Shown here: piece after piece, positions 42,420 through 51,262 of the stretch | How positions within the stretch are numbered: the stretch's first letter is position 1 | How the letters are laid out: each line of letters begins with the position of its first letter | Assembly: GCF_900112155.1 (NCBI RefSeq) | Contig: NZ_FOKQ01000016.1 | Coordinates: 23,163 to 87,162 of the forward strand | Length of the DNA stretch: 64,000 nt | Direction of reading: 5' to 3' | From: Hominimerdicola alba | GTDB taxonomy: Bacteria; Bacillota; Clostridia; Oscillospirales; Ruminococcaceae | Notes under the pieces: model-generated | The model's input: the letters and a program-made list of their open reading frames with translations, nothing else | Databases searched by the model: none | What the model was told of the DNA's origin: nothing | Position numbers and translations under genes: made by a program

Positions 42420-45032
42420 TTACCTTACAGTAACAGTTACATAATTCTTGATAGCATCCATTGTATCCCACTTGCCGTTTACCCTGGCTGCGATAGCAAC
42501 TTTGTATGTCATACCGGGTGTCAGGTTCTTGGGAGTTACATAGCTGTTGGTTGTGATGCTGGAAGTCTGGACTCTCCACTTGCCTGCCAGATATACAGCG
42601 ATACCGTATCTGTCAGCGCCACTGACCTTGTCCCAGACGAACTGTATCTGGTGGTACTGAGTGTTGTAATTAACTCTGATATTCATGGAAGGAGGAGGGC
42701 AGTTGGGCTGTGACTTCTCTTTCACGAATACAGTGTAGTTTACAACATAGCCTGTCATGCCGTTAGTGCCGAGAACTACCTTATCGCCTGCATTGAATTC
42801 CTTTTTGTAAGCTGTATATGTTACATCGTTGCTTGAACTTGCTGTCAGGGAAGTTCTGGTGTAACCGCTGAGCCAGTAGGGTATCATGCCTGCTGATATT
42901 TCACGGTCATCCACCATTACATAAACTTCCATATCCTTGTCAGCTGTGAACTCTGCAAGATCAGCGTCGGTGTTCTTGGAGTTGCAGGCTGTCATGATGT
43001 ACTCGCAGTTCTGGAGATCGGAAGCCAAAGATGTATAGGTGAAATCTCTGTCGCCGTAGATAAGTCCGCCTGTGGTGTTGGAAGACATCAGCTTCCAGCC
43101 GTCAGCATTTGCGCTGTCCTTAACGAGGAAGTTCTTTACCAGATTGCCGTTGACGGGCTCGGGAGGAGTGTTGTTCAGCTTGATATTGGGTCTGCCGGGA
43201 ACAGCCGCTTCACTGCCAAGATAGTAGCTTGTGTGAGGGGGCTGATTGTAGGAAGACTGCTGGCAGCCGTTCTGCATACGGTACTGCATATCGTGCATAA
43301 GTGTTGTCATGCGGACGCTTGTTTCGGTATTTGTGCAGAATATGCGCAGTCTGGAGTTATCCTCGGTACGCAGTACCAGCTCTTCACGCCAGTCGCCGAA
43401 GATGTCGGCAGTAAGGCAGGGAACAGACTTTGTGCCGTTGTTTGAAGCACAGCCGTCAGCTGTGAATATGGTCTGATAGTTGTTAGCTGCTGTCGCCTTT
43501 GTGATGTAGATGTTATCCAGCAGTTCACGCTCAAGGTCGCCGTCCCAGTAGATAAGGAAGTTGGTGGAAGGCTGCTTGGTTGCTATCTGCTGGCCCTGTG
43601 CGTTGTAAACAGCACCTGCGGGTCTTGAACCCCAGAACTCAGCGGAGCCGTTGCCTGCCAGAATATTATCGGCACAGCATCTGCCTGTATCCTTGTCGCC
43701 GTCATAGTGCCAGATCTTGTTGCCGTTTCTGCCGTCGATAAGGGATATGCCGTAGCTTCCGCTCTCGTGGCAGAGGAATACTTCGATACCCTCGTGGTTG
43801 GGGTCAAGGTCGCCTACGTGCATAGCATCGCCGTGACCCTGTCTTGTTGTCCACAGCAGAGAACCGTTGTCATCAAAGCATGATGCACCCATGCAGACTT
43901 CCTGCTTGCCGTCGTTATCGAAGTCAGCTACCATAACGTTGTGGTTGCCCTGACCGTAAGCGGGGTCGCTGGTGTTGAATCCTGTGTCGTATACCCAGCG
44001 TTTAACAAGCTTGCCGTTGCGTACATCTACCGCAGAAAGTGAAAGCCTTGTATAATAGCCTCTGCCGTATACAGCCGAGGGGTGTACTCCGTCCAGATAA
44101 GCGATAGCAGCATTGTAGCGTTCGCAGCGGTTGCCGTAGTTATCGCCCCATGTGCTCTTTGCGGTATTGCCTGTTGCAGTACCTCTGGGTACAGGGAAAT
44201 CAATGGTATCCAGCGCCTTGCCTGTAGCACCCTCGAAGAGTGTCAGGTACTCGGGACCTGTCAGTACAGTTCCTGAGCTGTCAACATAGTTTGCATAAGC
44301 ATTTCCTATAGCACTGCCTGTGCCGTCAATAGTGCCGTCGCAGGTCTTGGTGATGAGCTCAGCCTTGCCGTCGCAGTCGAAATCTGCTACGCACATCTGT
44401 GTATAATGCTGACCCGCACGGATATTCTTGCCCATATCGATACGCCACAGCTGCTTGCCTTTAAGGGTGTAGCAATCGATATACACCTTGCTGGTATAGC
44501 CTGTCTTTGAGTTATCCTGTGAATCGTTGGGGTCCCATTTCAGGAATATCTCGTACTGACCATCGCCGTCAACGTCGCCAACACAGCAGTCGTTGGGAGA
44601 ATATTTGCTTGAATCGGGATTGTTCAGCGGGATATCGAAATAATTGGAACCCGATGTGAAATTGCTGGTATCGGAAGACTTCAGAACGCCGTTCACATAG
44701 GTATCAACACGGTATACCGAGTTTGAACTGCCGTAAGCGTCCCAGTAATTGGTAGCCTGACCCGCCTTGCTGGTATAGATAAGAATGTTATCGCGGTAAA
44801 GGCGGAACTCGCTCTCGTCAGCGTCATTAGCACAAAATCTCCAGCTGATGAACATACCGTTGCCCGACTTTATAGCATAAATGCCGCGGTCGAGGTACTC
44901 CATAATGGCGGTGCCATTGCCGCCCTGACCGTATGCAGCGCTTGCAGTCAGCTGAGGAATGCCTGCAAAGCCGCTCAGCGCAACAGACAGCGAAGCTGCT
45001 GCCGCTGCGATTCGTTTTATTGCGTTTCTCAT
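42420..45032 (-). CDS. Secreted PL11 rhamnogalacturonan lyase
   Basis: 870 residues from the ATG at 45032, behind CAGGAGGTTAT. A signal peptide of about 34 residues ends LTASAA. The catalytic domain (about 45-590) is an eight-bladed propeller-type PL11 enzyme: EYLDRGIYAIKSGNGMFISWR at the start and repeated Ca-binding loops such as GDVDGDGQYEI, ADFDCDGKAELI, ADFDNDGKQEVC and GDLDPNHEGIEV. It cleaves the backbone of rhamnogalacturonan I by beta-elimination. A beta-sandwich of about 150 residues (CBM-like, FTYTSLASDLQNCEYI...) and a C-terminal fibronectin-III-like domain (IQFVWDKVSGADRYGIAVYL) follow. No dockerin is present. Confidence 0.93.
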   Translation of the reverse strand: MRNAIKRIAAAAASLSVALSGFAGIPQLTASAAYGQGGNGTAIMEYLDRGIYAIKSGNGMFISWRFCANDADESEFRLYRDNILIYTSKAGQATNYWDAYGSSNSVYRVDTYVNGVLKSSDTSNFTSGSNYFDIPLNNPDSSKYSPNDCCVGDVDGDGQYEIFLKWDPNDSQDNSKTGYTSKVYIDCYTLKGKQLWRIDMGKNIRAGQHYTQMCVADFDCDGKAELITKTCDGTIDGTGSAIGNAYANYVDSSGTVLTGPEYLTLFEGATGKALDTIDFPVPRGTATGNTAKSTWGDNYGNRCERYNAAIAYLDGVHPSAVYGRGYYTRLSLSAVDVRNGKLVKRWVYDTGFNTSDPAYGQGNHNVMVADFDNDGKQEVCMGASCFDDNGSLLWTTRQGHGDAMHVGDLDPNHEGIEVFLCHESGSYGISLIDGRNGNKIWHYDGDKDTGRCCADNILAGNGSAEFWGSRPAGAVYNAQGQQIATKQPSTNFLIYWDGDLERELLDNIYITKATAANNYQTIFTADGCASNNGTKSVPCLTADIFGDWREELVLRTEDNSRLRIFCTNTETSVRMTTLMHDMQYRMQNGCQQSSYNQPPHTSYYLGSEAAVPGRPNIKLNNTPPEPVNGNLVKNFLVKDSANADGWKLMSSNTTGGLIYGDRDFTYTSLASDLQNCEYIMTACNSKNTDADLAEFTADKDMEVYVMVDDREISAGMIPYWLSGYTRTSLTASSSNDVTYTAYKKEFNAGDKVVLGTNGMTGYVVNYTVFVKEKSQPNCPPPSMNIRVNYNTQYHQIQFVWDKVSGADRYGIAVYLAGKWRVQTSSITTNSYVTPKNLTPGMTYKVAIAARVNGKWDTMDAIKNYVTVTVR

Positions 45033-45265
45033 ATTATAACCTCCTGAAAAATTATTGATCAAAAACAGTATCTTTTGTAAATTATAATAACATACTACTT
45101 AAATATTTACAAGCCTTTATTGTATTGATTTTATTGATATTTTGTGTATATTCTGATAATTTTGAGAAATACTCACCAAAAACGCAGAAGCATTTTAATA
45201 CTTATTGTAAAAATATCCGTTTATGTAATATTTTTATCCTTTTACTCCATTGCAAACGGGAGTAT
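45033..45265. other. AT-rich upstream region of the PL11 gene
   Basis: No gene. It probably holds the PL11 promoter, but several weak -10-like TATAAT words make the exact site unclear. Confidence 0.35.
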
Positions 45266-45502
45266 AATTCATAATTCATAATTGTTGGCATTGGAGCGAG
45301 TAAGTTTTACTGATGTAAGTTTGCATTATACGCAAGTTCCCTGCCCTGACAATTTGAGAACACAAAAAGTGCGCTTACCGCAAAATCTGCGATAAGCGCA
45401 TTATTATTTATCAGAATATAAAACTCATATATTCGCAATCCAACCGACAGAACAAGAAACTCCCGCCCCTGCCAACAATTATGAATTGTTAATTATGAAT
45501 TA
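45266..45502. repeat. Dispersed repeat R2, copy A
   Basis: Left end AATTCATAATTGTTGGCA (45273-45290) is the exact inverse of the right end TGCCAACAATTATGAATT (45470-45487), so it is MITE-like. The inner core (45330-45490) is close to 57213-57370 along about 158 bp and contains a terminator-like hairpin, TGCGCTTAcCGC / GCGaTAAGCGCA, followed by TTATTATTT. The right tail supplies the stop codon of the cation-efflux gene. Confidence 0.8.
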
Positions 45503-46405
45503 TTCCGAGATGTCCGGATTAACGTGTACCATACAATGCTTGACCTCAGGGAAGATCGCTTCTATTGAATCGTGTACCATTTCAGCCGTGTCATGGGCTT
45601 CCACAAGGGTCTTGGCGGGATCCATGCGTATCTCGACTTCAACATATATCTTAGCACCAAAAAGACGTGTTTTCAGCTCGTCAATGCCCAGCACGCCCTC
45701 AGTGCCGAGGATAACTTCCTGCATCTTGGTGATGGTATCATCACTGCATGACTTGTCTATCATCTTGTTGACAGCATCAATGAATATCTCCAGCGCCGCT
45801 TTTTCGATGAATACGCAGATTATAACGCTCGCCAGAGGGTCAAGCACAGGCAGACCCATTCTCGCGCCCAGGATACCCGCAAATGAACCGATGGACGAAA
45901 GCGCATCCGAACGGTGATGCCATGCATCAGCCATTAGCGCCCCCGAGTTTATCTTCACCGCCGTGCGCTTAGTGTAATGGAACATCAGTTCCTTGGCGAT
46001 AATGGATATCACCGCCGCCCCCAGTGCCAGCGCCCCGGGTACGACCAGTTTTTCTGTCTGACTTCCCGCTATCTTCTCAATGCCCTTGTAACCTATGCCG
46101 ATGCCTGTTCCCGCCAGTACCACCGCAAGTATCACCGATGCCACGCACTCCATTCGCTCGTGACCGTAGGGGTGTTCCTTGTCGGGCTGTTTGCCTGCCA
46201 GCTTAACGCCGATTATCACCACAAAGGTGCTGAAAACGTCCGAAGCAGAATGCACTGCATCGGATATCATCGCCCCCGACTTTGCAAGTATGCCCGCCAG
46301 CAGTTTCAGCAGTGAAAGGGCTATGTTCACGATGATGCTCACCACGGAGACTTTCATTGCCTCTTTTTCATGCTTGTTTTCAGTATTTATTATCTCAACA
46401 CTCAT
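45500..46405 (-). CDS. Cation diffusion facilitator (divalent metal efflux)
   Basis: 301 residues; the ATG follows AGGGAGATG. Six membrane helices with the family's metal ligands HSASD in helix 2 and HHRSD in helix 5, and a cytoplasmic C-terminal domain with VEVEIRMDPAKTLVEAHDTAE and CMVHVNPD. CDF proteins exchange cytoplasmic Zn, Co, Ni, Fe or Mn for protons. The leader upstream resembles a Ni/Co riboswitch, pointing to cobalt or nickel efflux. The stop codon (45500-45502) lies in the end of repeat R2. Confidence 0.9.
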   Translation of the reverse strand: MSVEIINTENKHEKEAMKVSVVSIIVNIALSLLKLLAGILAKSGAMISDAVHSASDVFSTFVVIIGVKLAGKQPDKEHPYGHERMECVASVILAVVLAGTGIGIGYKGIEKIAGSQTEKLVVPGALALGAAVISIIAKELMFHYTKRTAVKINSGALMADAWHHRSDALSSIGSFAGILGARMGLPVLDPLASVIICVFIEKAALEIFIDAVNKMIDKSCSDDTITKMQEVILGTEGVLGIDELKTRLFGAKIYVEVEIRMDPAKTLVEAHDTAEMVHDSIEAIFPEVKHCMVHVNPDISE

Positions 46406-46424
46406 TATATCATCTCCCTATAAA

Positions 46425-46572
46425 AATACACCCGCGGAACGATCTTGTCCCGCAGATGCATCATCTGCTGCCTGTCAGCCCGACTGCACAGCACGCCGCG
46501 GCGCTGCCGTCTGTTCGTTATATATTATTCATGGCGGGCAGATATTATGCCTGTCCCGCCGTAACTTTTCTG
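46425..46572 (-). ncRNA. Candidate Ni/Co (czcD-type) riboswitch
   Basis: The 150-nt leader of the efflux gene is GC-rich and folded. On the minus strand it repeats a GGGACAGGCA-like word: GCGGGACAGGCA, GGGCTGACAGGCAGC and CTGCGGGACAAG, each next to a paired stem (GGCGGG/CCCGCC, GCAGATG/CATCTGC, GCGGAACGATC/..CCGCGG). Repeated GGGACAG boxes around a four-way junction upstream of a CDF gene are the mark of the NiCo riboswitch. I recognise it by pattern and have not modelled it. Confidence 0.5.
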
Positions 46573-46578
46573 ATGTTC

Positions 46579-46607
46579 AGTATAACATATTTTTAGCGAA
46601 ATTGCAA
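46579..46607 (-). promoter_or_regulatory. Promoter of the cation-efflux gene
   Basis: TTGCAA (46602-46607), 17 bp, TATACT (46579-46584) on the minus strand, placing the start at the 5' edge of the structured leader. Confidence 0.7.
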
Positions 46608-46630
46608 CAGTTTTATGTTCGGTTGCGACG

Positions 46631-47332
46631 TCACAACTGAACATAAAGGGGCGCAGGCACAGCGCCTATCTCCTCGGCGGCTGAACACAGGGATTTTTCA
46701 TCATCCAGATGCATTATGAACACCTTGATGTTCCTGCTTACCAGTTCGGGCGTAAGGGCTCGAAGCTTATCTATATGCAGATGCACAGGCGAGTTATAAG
46801 CCGATACCTCGGTGTAAAGGTACGTACCCTCGGTGAGATAGGGCATGAAAGGTTCAAGGGAACAGGTATCCCCCGTGAAGACCACCTGTTGTCCGTCGAT
46901 ATAAAAACTCCACCCGAAGCACCTGCCTTCAAGGGGGATAGCGTGGCGCACGGCAACAGGTGTGAATCCTGTGCCGTCGGGAGAAATAATGGTATAAGCA
47001 GAGCTTTCACAGCCGTCAAGTCTTTCAAGCACAAAGCTGATATCCTGCCTTATCTCGTCATTAGCCGCCACAACCACCACAGGGATATGCCACACAAAAT
47101 AGCTGAAATGCACCAGCATACCCAGCCCGCCTATATGGTCGGAATGAGTGTGAGTTATAAGCACGGTGATATTCTCGGGTCTGCACCCAGCCAGCGTTTC
47201 AGCCCCTGTCTTTCGCATTTTGTGGAAAGCCGACATGGGGCAGTCCAACAGAACAAGTCTGCCCTCGTGCATAAAAAACGCGCAGTTGTTATCCGTATGA
47301 AAAGCCGAACCTCTGCCAAGAAATTTCAGCAT
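46631..47332 (-). CDS. Metallo-beta-lactamase-fold hydrolase
   Basis: 233 residues; the ATG follows GGAGGTGGC. The MBL metal motif is HTHSDHIGG, with later ligands in FTGDT and a C-terminal His-Leu-Asp (FIMHLDDEK). The start LKFLGRGSAFHTDNNCAFFMHEGRLVLLDC resembles RNase Z/phosphodiesterase-like MBL proteins of the YhfI or TrnZ-like group. It is cytoplasmic, with no partner. Substrate unknown. Confidence 0.8.
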   Translation of the reverse strand: MLKFLGRGSAFHTDNNCAFFMHEGRLVLLDCPMSAFHKMRKTGAETLAGCRPENITVLITHTHSDHIGGLGMLVHFSYFVWHIPVVVVAANDEIRQDISFVLERLDGCESSAYTIISPDGTGFTPVAVRHAIPLEGRCFGWSFYIDGQQVVFTGDTCSLEPFMPYLTEGTYLYTEVSAYNSPVHLHIDKLRALTPELVSRNIKVFIMHLDDEKSLCSAAEEIGAVPAPLYVQL

Positions 47333-47408
47333 AGCGCCACCTCCGTAAAAACTGTTTTTAGTATCATATCACATTTTCAGCCGAAAGTAAAGCCGTATCT
47401 GCAAAGGG

Positions 47409-47437
47409 GAATAAACCTGCAAAGTCTGGCATATCAT
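47409..47437 (+). promoter_or_regulatory. Sigma-E-like sporulation promoter of sipL-spoIVA
   Basis: GAATAAA (47409-47415), 14 bp, CATATCAT (47430-47437). This matches the mother-cell sigma-E consensus (GNATAWW, 13-15 bp, CATANNNT), about 40 bp before the sipL ATG. No sigma-A promoter was seen there. Confidence 0.6.
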
Positions 47438-47479
47438 GTTTATAGCAAAAGGCTATCCGAGAAACAGGAGGAAACAGAC

Positions 47480-49027
47480 ATGAACGATGAACTCAGACTA
47501 ACCACGGATACTGTCTGCGTGACGGAAAAAGCACTGGACTGCACCGAGGAACTTCCGCTGGAGCGGGACATTGTCCTGCCCGACTACTACCCCGATGTTT
47601 TCCGCATACTAAGGTGTACGGCTGAACCTCAGCTGACATCCCAAAGCATCAGCGGCGGTCGGCTGACCTTTGATATCACGGTGGCGGTGAAAGTGCTGTA
47701 CCTCACCGAGGGAAGCAGGCGCATAAACTGTATCGAACAGAATGCGGAACTAAGCCGTACTATCGAGATAGAGGGCGACTGCGGTTCTCCCGAGGTGATG
47801 ATAGACCTTGCCTGCCGCGGAGTGTCATGCAGGGCAAAGGGCAGCAGGCGGATAGATGTCCGCGGAACGGTGTGCGCCGCTGTTAAAGTAAGCTGCCGCC
47901 GCGAAAAGACGGTGATCACAGGGGGCTCGGGCTGCGGCATACAGCTGCGCAGGCAGACCGTCACATACCCTGTTAAAAGGCTTTCTGCATCTAAGCGGAT
48001 AACCGTTATCCAGCAGACCGCTCTGCCTGATGACAAACCCGCCATTGGAACAGTACTTCGCACAGGCTGTACGGTCACAAGAACAGAACAGCGCATAGTT
48101 GCGGGAAAGCTTGCAGTAAAGGGCGAAGCTGAGCTTGAAGCCCTCTGCGCCTGCATAGACAAAACAGGTGCGGACTGCGTGCAGAATCTTCGCTTCACCC
48201 TGCCTTTCAGCCGTATAATCGATATGGAGGGTCTGGACGAAAGCTTCACTGTCAGCGTCAGAGTAACTCCTGCGGGCTGTGGTCTTGCGCCGGGTAATGG
48301 TGAGGAAAAGACCGCCGAGTGGGAGCTTGACCTGAATGTTTTCTGCACCGCCGAAAAGCTTGGCACAGGTGTTGGCGTTACGGACGTTTATTCCACCGAA
48401 TACGATTGTCAGCACGAGGATATGGTGGAGATATCTCAGGGCAGCGGCGGCGAGCAGAAACTCTCCTGCACATCTGAATGTACCCTCACCGCTCCCGATG
48501 GCACTGTGGGCGCAGTGTATGACCATTATGCTTACTGTACCCGCCCCGCCGTCAGGGCTGAAAACGGCACTTTCCGCATATCGGGCAGTGTTACCTGTTC
48601 CGTGATGGGCGAGGGCAGTGAGGGGGGACTTTTCTGCATTGAGGGTCAGAGCCCCTACGAAGCCGAAGTCGCATTCCCCGAGGGCTGTACCGGCTGCACT
48701 CTTGAAGCTTATGCCGAAACAGCGGGCTGTTCCTACTATCTGGGTGATGGCGGCAGTATAAAGGTCAGGACGGATATCCGCATAGTTTATAAGCTTTTCA
48801 GCGGCGCTGGCACCAAGCTGGTGGGTAGTGTGAAACTGGATAAAGAAAAGCCCGCCACCCGCGAAAGCGGCTGTGCCCTCAGACTTTGCAGATGCGGCAC
48901 AAATGAGGATATCTGGGATATAGCCAAGCGCTGTCGTACTACGGTCGAAGCCATCATGGAAGACAACAGCCTTCCCGAGGGTGCTGACAGCATTGACGGC
49001 GGCAGAATGATAGTAATAAGAGGATAA
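47480..49027 (+). CDS. sipL: SipL-like spore protein (SPOCS/DUF3794 and LysM)
   Basis: 515 residues from the ATG at 47480, behind CAGGAGG; the same frame is open far upstream but without a start context. It begins with DUF3794 (SPOCS) features (LERDIVLPDYYPDVFRILRC, LTFDITVAVKVLYL), repeated in the middle (LPFSRIIDMEGL), and ends in a LysM domain (NEDIWDIAKRCRTTVEAIMEDNSL). In Clostridioides difficile SipL binds SpoIVA through its LysM domain to anchor the coat to the forespore. The next gene, 13 bp away, is spoIVA, which strongly supports this identity. Confidence 0.85.
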   Translation: MNDELRLTTDTVCVTEKALDCTEELPLERDIVLPDYYPDVFRILRCTAEPQLTSQSISGGRLTFDITVAVKVLYLTEGSRRINCIEQNAELSRTIEIEGDCGSPEVMIDLACRGVSCRAKGSRRIDVRGTVCAAVKVSCRREKTVITGGSGCGIQLRRQTVTYPVKRLSASKRITVIQQTALPDDKPAIGTVLRTGCTVTRTEQRIVAGKLAVKGEAELEALCACIDKTGADCVQNLRFTLPFSRIIDMEGLDESFTVSVRVTPAGCGLAPGNGEEKTAEWELDLNVFCTAEKLGTGVGVTDVYSTEYDCQHEDMVEISQGSGGEQKLSCTSECTLTAPDGTVGAVYDHYAYCTRPAVRAENGTFRISGSVTCSVMGEGSEGGLFCIEGQSPYEAEVAFPEGCTGCTLEAYAETAGCSYYLGDGGSIKVRTDIRIVYKLFSGAGTKLVGSVKLDKEKPATRESGCALRLCRCGTNEDIWDIAKRCRTTVEAIMEDNSLPEGADSIDGGRMIVIRG

Positions 49028-49040
49028 GGGGGCAAATGAA

Positions 49041-50516
49041 TTGAGCAGGGACATATACACGGACATAGCCCGCAGAACAGGCGGGGATATCTACATAGGG
49101 GTGGCAGGACCTGTGAGAACAGGCAAGTCCACATTTATAAAGCAGTTCATGGAAAAGCTGGTGATACCCAACATCGGCAGTGAGTACCGCCGCGAAAGGG
49201 CGCAGGACGAACTTCCACAGTCCGCAGGGGGACGCACCATAATGACCACCGAGCCGAAATTCATACCCGAAGAAGCGGTGAACATCTCCCTTGAGGGCGG
49301 CGCAAGTTTCAATGTGCGGCTGATTGACTGTGTGGGATACATAATCCCATCGGCACAGGGCTATATCGAGGAAGAAGCCCCGCGGATGGTGATGACACCA
49401 TGGTTCGATACCGAGATACCTTTCAATATGGCGGCTGAGGTGGGCACACGCAAGGTCATCACCGAACATTCCACCATCGGTCTTGTGATAACCACCGACG
49501 GCAGTTTCACCGATCTCCCCCGCGACGAATACGAGGAAGCGGAAGAAAGGGTAATAAGCGAGCTTAAAGCCGCAGGCAAACCCTTTGCGGTACTGCTGAA
49601 CACAGCTGACCCCGACAGCGCCGAAGCCCGCAGACTTTGCGAAGAACTCAGCAAGAAGTACGAAACGGACGTTATGCCCGTAAACTGCACCGAGCTTGAA
49701 GAAGAGGATATCCGAGGGATAATGGCGAACGTGCTGTACTCATTCCCTGTCCGCGAGATAGGCATAGCCATGCCCGAGTGGATAAACACCCTCGGCAAGG
49801 GTCACTGGCTGAAAGAAGCAGTATTCGCACATATCCGCGAAGCCGCCGAGGGTGTGGAGACTCTCAGGCAGATAGCGATGTGCGCCGATACCATAGGTGA
49901 ATGTGAGTACATCGAAAACTGCGGGGTCAAGACCATAGATGCAGGTAGCGGTTCGGCAGTTATCTCGGCACAGCTTTACAGCGACCTTTTCTACCGCGTT
50001 ATAGGCGAAGCCACGGGTCTTGAGATAAACGGCGAGAACGAACTTCTGCCGCGGATACTGGAACTTGTGGAGATACGCAAGCGTTTCGCAAAATACAAGG
50101 ACGCCATATCCACGATGGAACGCACAGGCTACGGCATAGTTATGCCCGAACCTGATGAACTTACCATGGAAGAGCCCGAGATAATCCGTCAGGGCGGAAA
50201 ATACGGCATACGCCTTAAAGCCAAGGCACCCGCCATACATCTCCTGCGCACCGAGATAAACACCGAGGTCGCTCCCATAGTGGGTTCTGAAAAACAATCC
50301 GAAGAGCTTGTTATGTACATGATGAGCGATTTCGAGAAAGACCCCGACAAGATATGGAGCTCAAACATTTTCGGCAAATCACTGCACGAACTTGTCAGCG
50401 ACGGGCTTCACACCAAGCTATCAAAGCTCCCCGATGACGCACGTATGCGCCTTAAAGAAACAGTTGAACGCATGATAAACGAGGGCTGTTCGGGGCTGAT
50501 ATGCCTTATCCTATAA
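49041..50516 (+). CDS. spoIVA: Stage IV sporulation protein A
   Basis: 491 residues, the usual SpoIVA length, starting at TTG 49041 behind AAGGGGGC. Motifs: Walker A GPVRTGKST (residues 23-31), the switch-like GRTIMTTEPKFIPEEAV, and DCVGYIIPSAQGYIEEEAPRMVMTPW. The C-terminal domain ends CSGLICLIL-like, similar to the membrane-surface-binding end of the family. SpoIVA is an ATPase that polymerises on the outer forespore membrane as the base of the spore coat, with SipL as partner in Clostridia. A terminator hairpin lies at 50525. The operon argues that this lineage has, or recently had, endospore formation. Confidence 0.95.
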   Translation: MSRDIYTDIARRTGGDIYIGVAGPVRTGKSTFIKQFMEKLVIPNIGSEYRRERAQDELPQSAGGRTIMTTEPKFIPEEAVNISLEGGASFNVRLIDCVGYIIPSAQGYIEEEAPRMVMTPWFDTEIPFNMAAEVGTRKVITEHSTIGLVITTDGSFTDLPRDEYEEAEERVISELKAAGKPFAVLLNTADPDSAEARRLCEELSKKYETDVMPVNCTELEEEDIRGIMANVLYSFPVREIGIAMPEWINTLGKGHWLKEAVFAHIREAAEGVETLRQIAMCADTIGECEYIENCGVKTIDAGSGSAVISAQLYSDLFYRVIGEATGLEINGENELLPRILELVEIRKRFAKYKDAISTMERTGYGIVMPEPDELTMEEPEIIRQGGKYGIRLKAKAPAIHLLRTEINTEVAPIVGSEKQSEELVMYMMSDFEKDPDKIWSSNIFGKSLHELVSDGLHTKLSKLPDDARMRLKETVERMINEGCSGLICLIL

Positions 50517-50524
50517 TAAAAAGC

Positions 50525-50548
50525 GGGGACAGCCGTACAGCTGTCCCC
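50525..50548. terminator. Terminator between spoIVA and the small Gly/Cys gene
   Basis: GGGGACAGC and GCTGTCCCC form a perfect 9-bp stem. The minus side is followed by GCTTTTTATTATA, the plus side by ATTTCTC, so it probably stops both convergent genes. Confidence 0.75.
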
Positions 50549-50566
50549 ATTTCTCATGCCGGGATA

Positions 50567-50695
50567 TCAGCAGCCGCAGCCGCCGTTGTTTCCGCATCCG
50601 CAGCCACATCCGCAGTCGTTATTGCCGCAGCCTGCCATAAAGATGATGAGGATAAGGATAATGATCCAGAAGCAGTTATTATTTCCGAAGTTCAT
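50567..50695 (-). CDS. Tiny Gly/Cys-rich membrane protein (42 residues)
   Basis: The frame starts at ATG 50695 with AAAGGAGAAC directly upstream, an excellent ribosome site. The product begins MNFGNNNCFW, has one hydrophobic helix (IIILILIIFMAG) and a C-terminal tail of alternating Cys and Gly (DCGCGCGCGNNGGCGC). It is a short YjcZ-like protein in plan; such proteins are common near sporulation or envelope genes in Firmicutes. Ten cysteines in 42 residues suggest metal binding or cross-linking. It is convergent with spoIVA and shares its terminator. Confidence 0.65.
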   Translation of the reverse strand: MNFGNNNCFWIIILILIIFMAGCGNNDCGCGCGCGNNGGCGC

Positions 50696-50780
50696 AGTAG
50701 TTCTCCTTTGTGATTTATTTAAGGCTACGTTAGCCTTATGGTACATATTATGCGTGGGATGGGAAAAGGTTACTGCTGTT

Positions 50781-51094
50781 CAATTCACAATTCATAATTC
50801 ACAATTGTTGGCAGGGGGCGAGGGTTGGCTGTGCTGGGGATAGCAAGGCGGTAAGCGTGGGAAGCTATGACGCGGGCTAAGTTAAGTAAGCACAACAAAG
50901 CTATGCCGCGAAGAGAGCTTTTGGTCAAGCTTTTCGCGAAAAGCTTGCGGGAGCGCGAGGGCAGAGCCCTCGCATCAAGGCACAAAAGCGACGTGGCAAC
51001 AAAGCAATAAATAGTACAGCAAACTTCCCATCCTGTCAAAAAGGCGCGGCAATAACAAATAATAGAGCGTATGCAAAACTATCGCATACGCTCT
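50781..51094 (-). repeat. Dispersed repeat R1, copy 3 (complete, inverted)
   Basis: Read on the minus strand it opens with the hairpin AGAGCGTATGC / GCATACGCTCT (51064-51094) and an ATTATTTG run. It continues through CACGTCGC, GAGGGCTCTGCCCTCG, CTCCCGCAAGC, CGCGAAAAGCTTG, TTTGTTGTGCTTAC and CTTACCGCCTTGCTATCC, and ends TGCCAACAATTGTGAATT plus two more AATT-TG units. It lies downstream of the ClpC-like gene and may serve as its terminator. Confidence 0.8.
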
Positions 51095-51262
51095 AACTTT
51101 GTCCGTATATTTTATTGCCGCGCCCGCTGTCAAACAGCGAAGCATCTTTGACAGCTCGACCCGAGGAACGAGGGGCGACCCTGTGCGCCGAAGTGAAAGT
51201 ATGATCGAATAGTTTTGCGACCGCATCCCAACGCATCGACCCGCACTATCAGCATAACGTGG
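51095..51262. other. Gap between repeat R1 copy 3 and clpC-like gene
   Basis: No gene. It holds an imperfect hairpin (GCTGTCAAACAGCG...TTTGACAGC) just left of the ClpC-like stop. Confidence 0.4.

Noticed and set aside
46709..47479. In-frame upstream extension of sipL
   Set aside because: It is antisense to the MBL gene, lacks a ribosome site, and the conserved domain starts after the ATG at 47480 with AGGAGG.
50875..51000. Possible coding frames inside repeat R1
   Set aside because: Frames are short, differ between copies and are disrupted; the repeat is non-coding.
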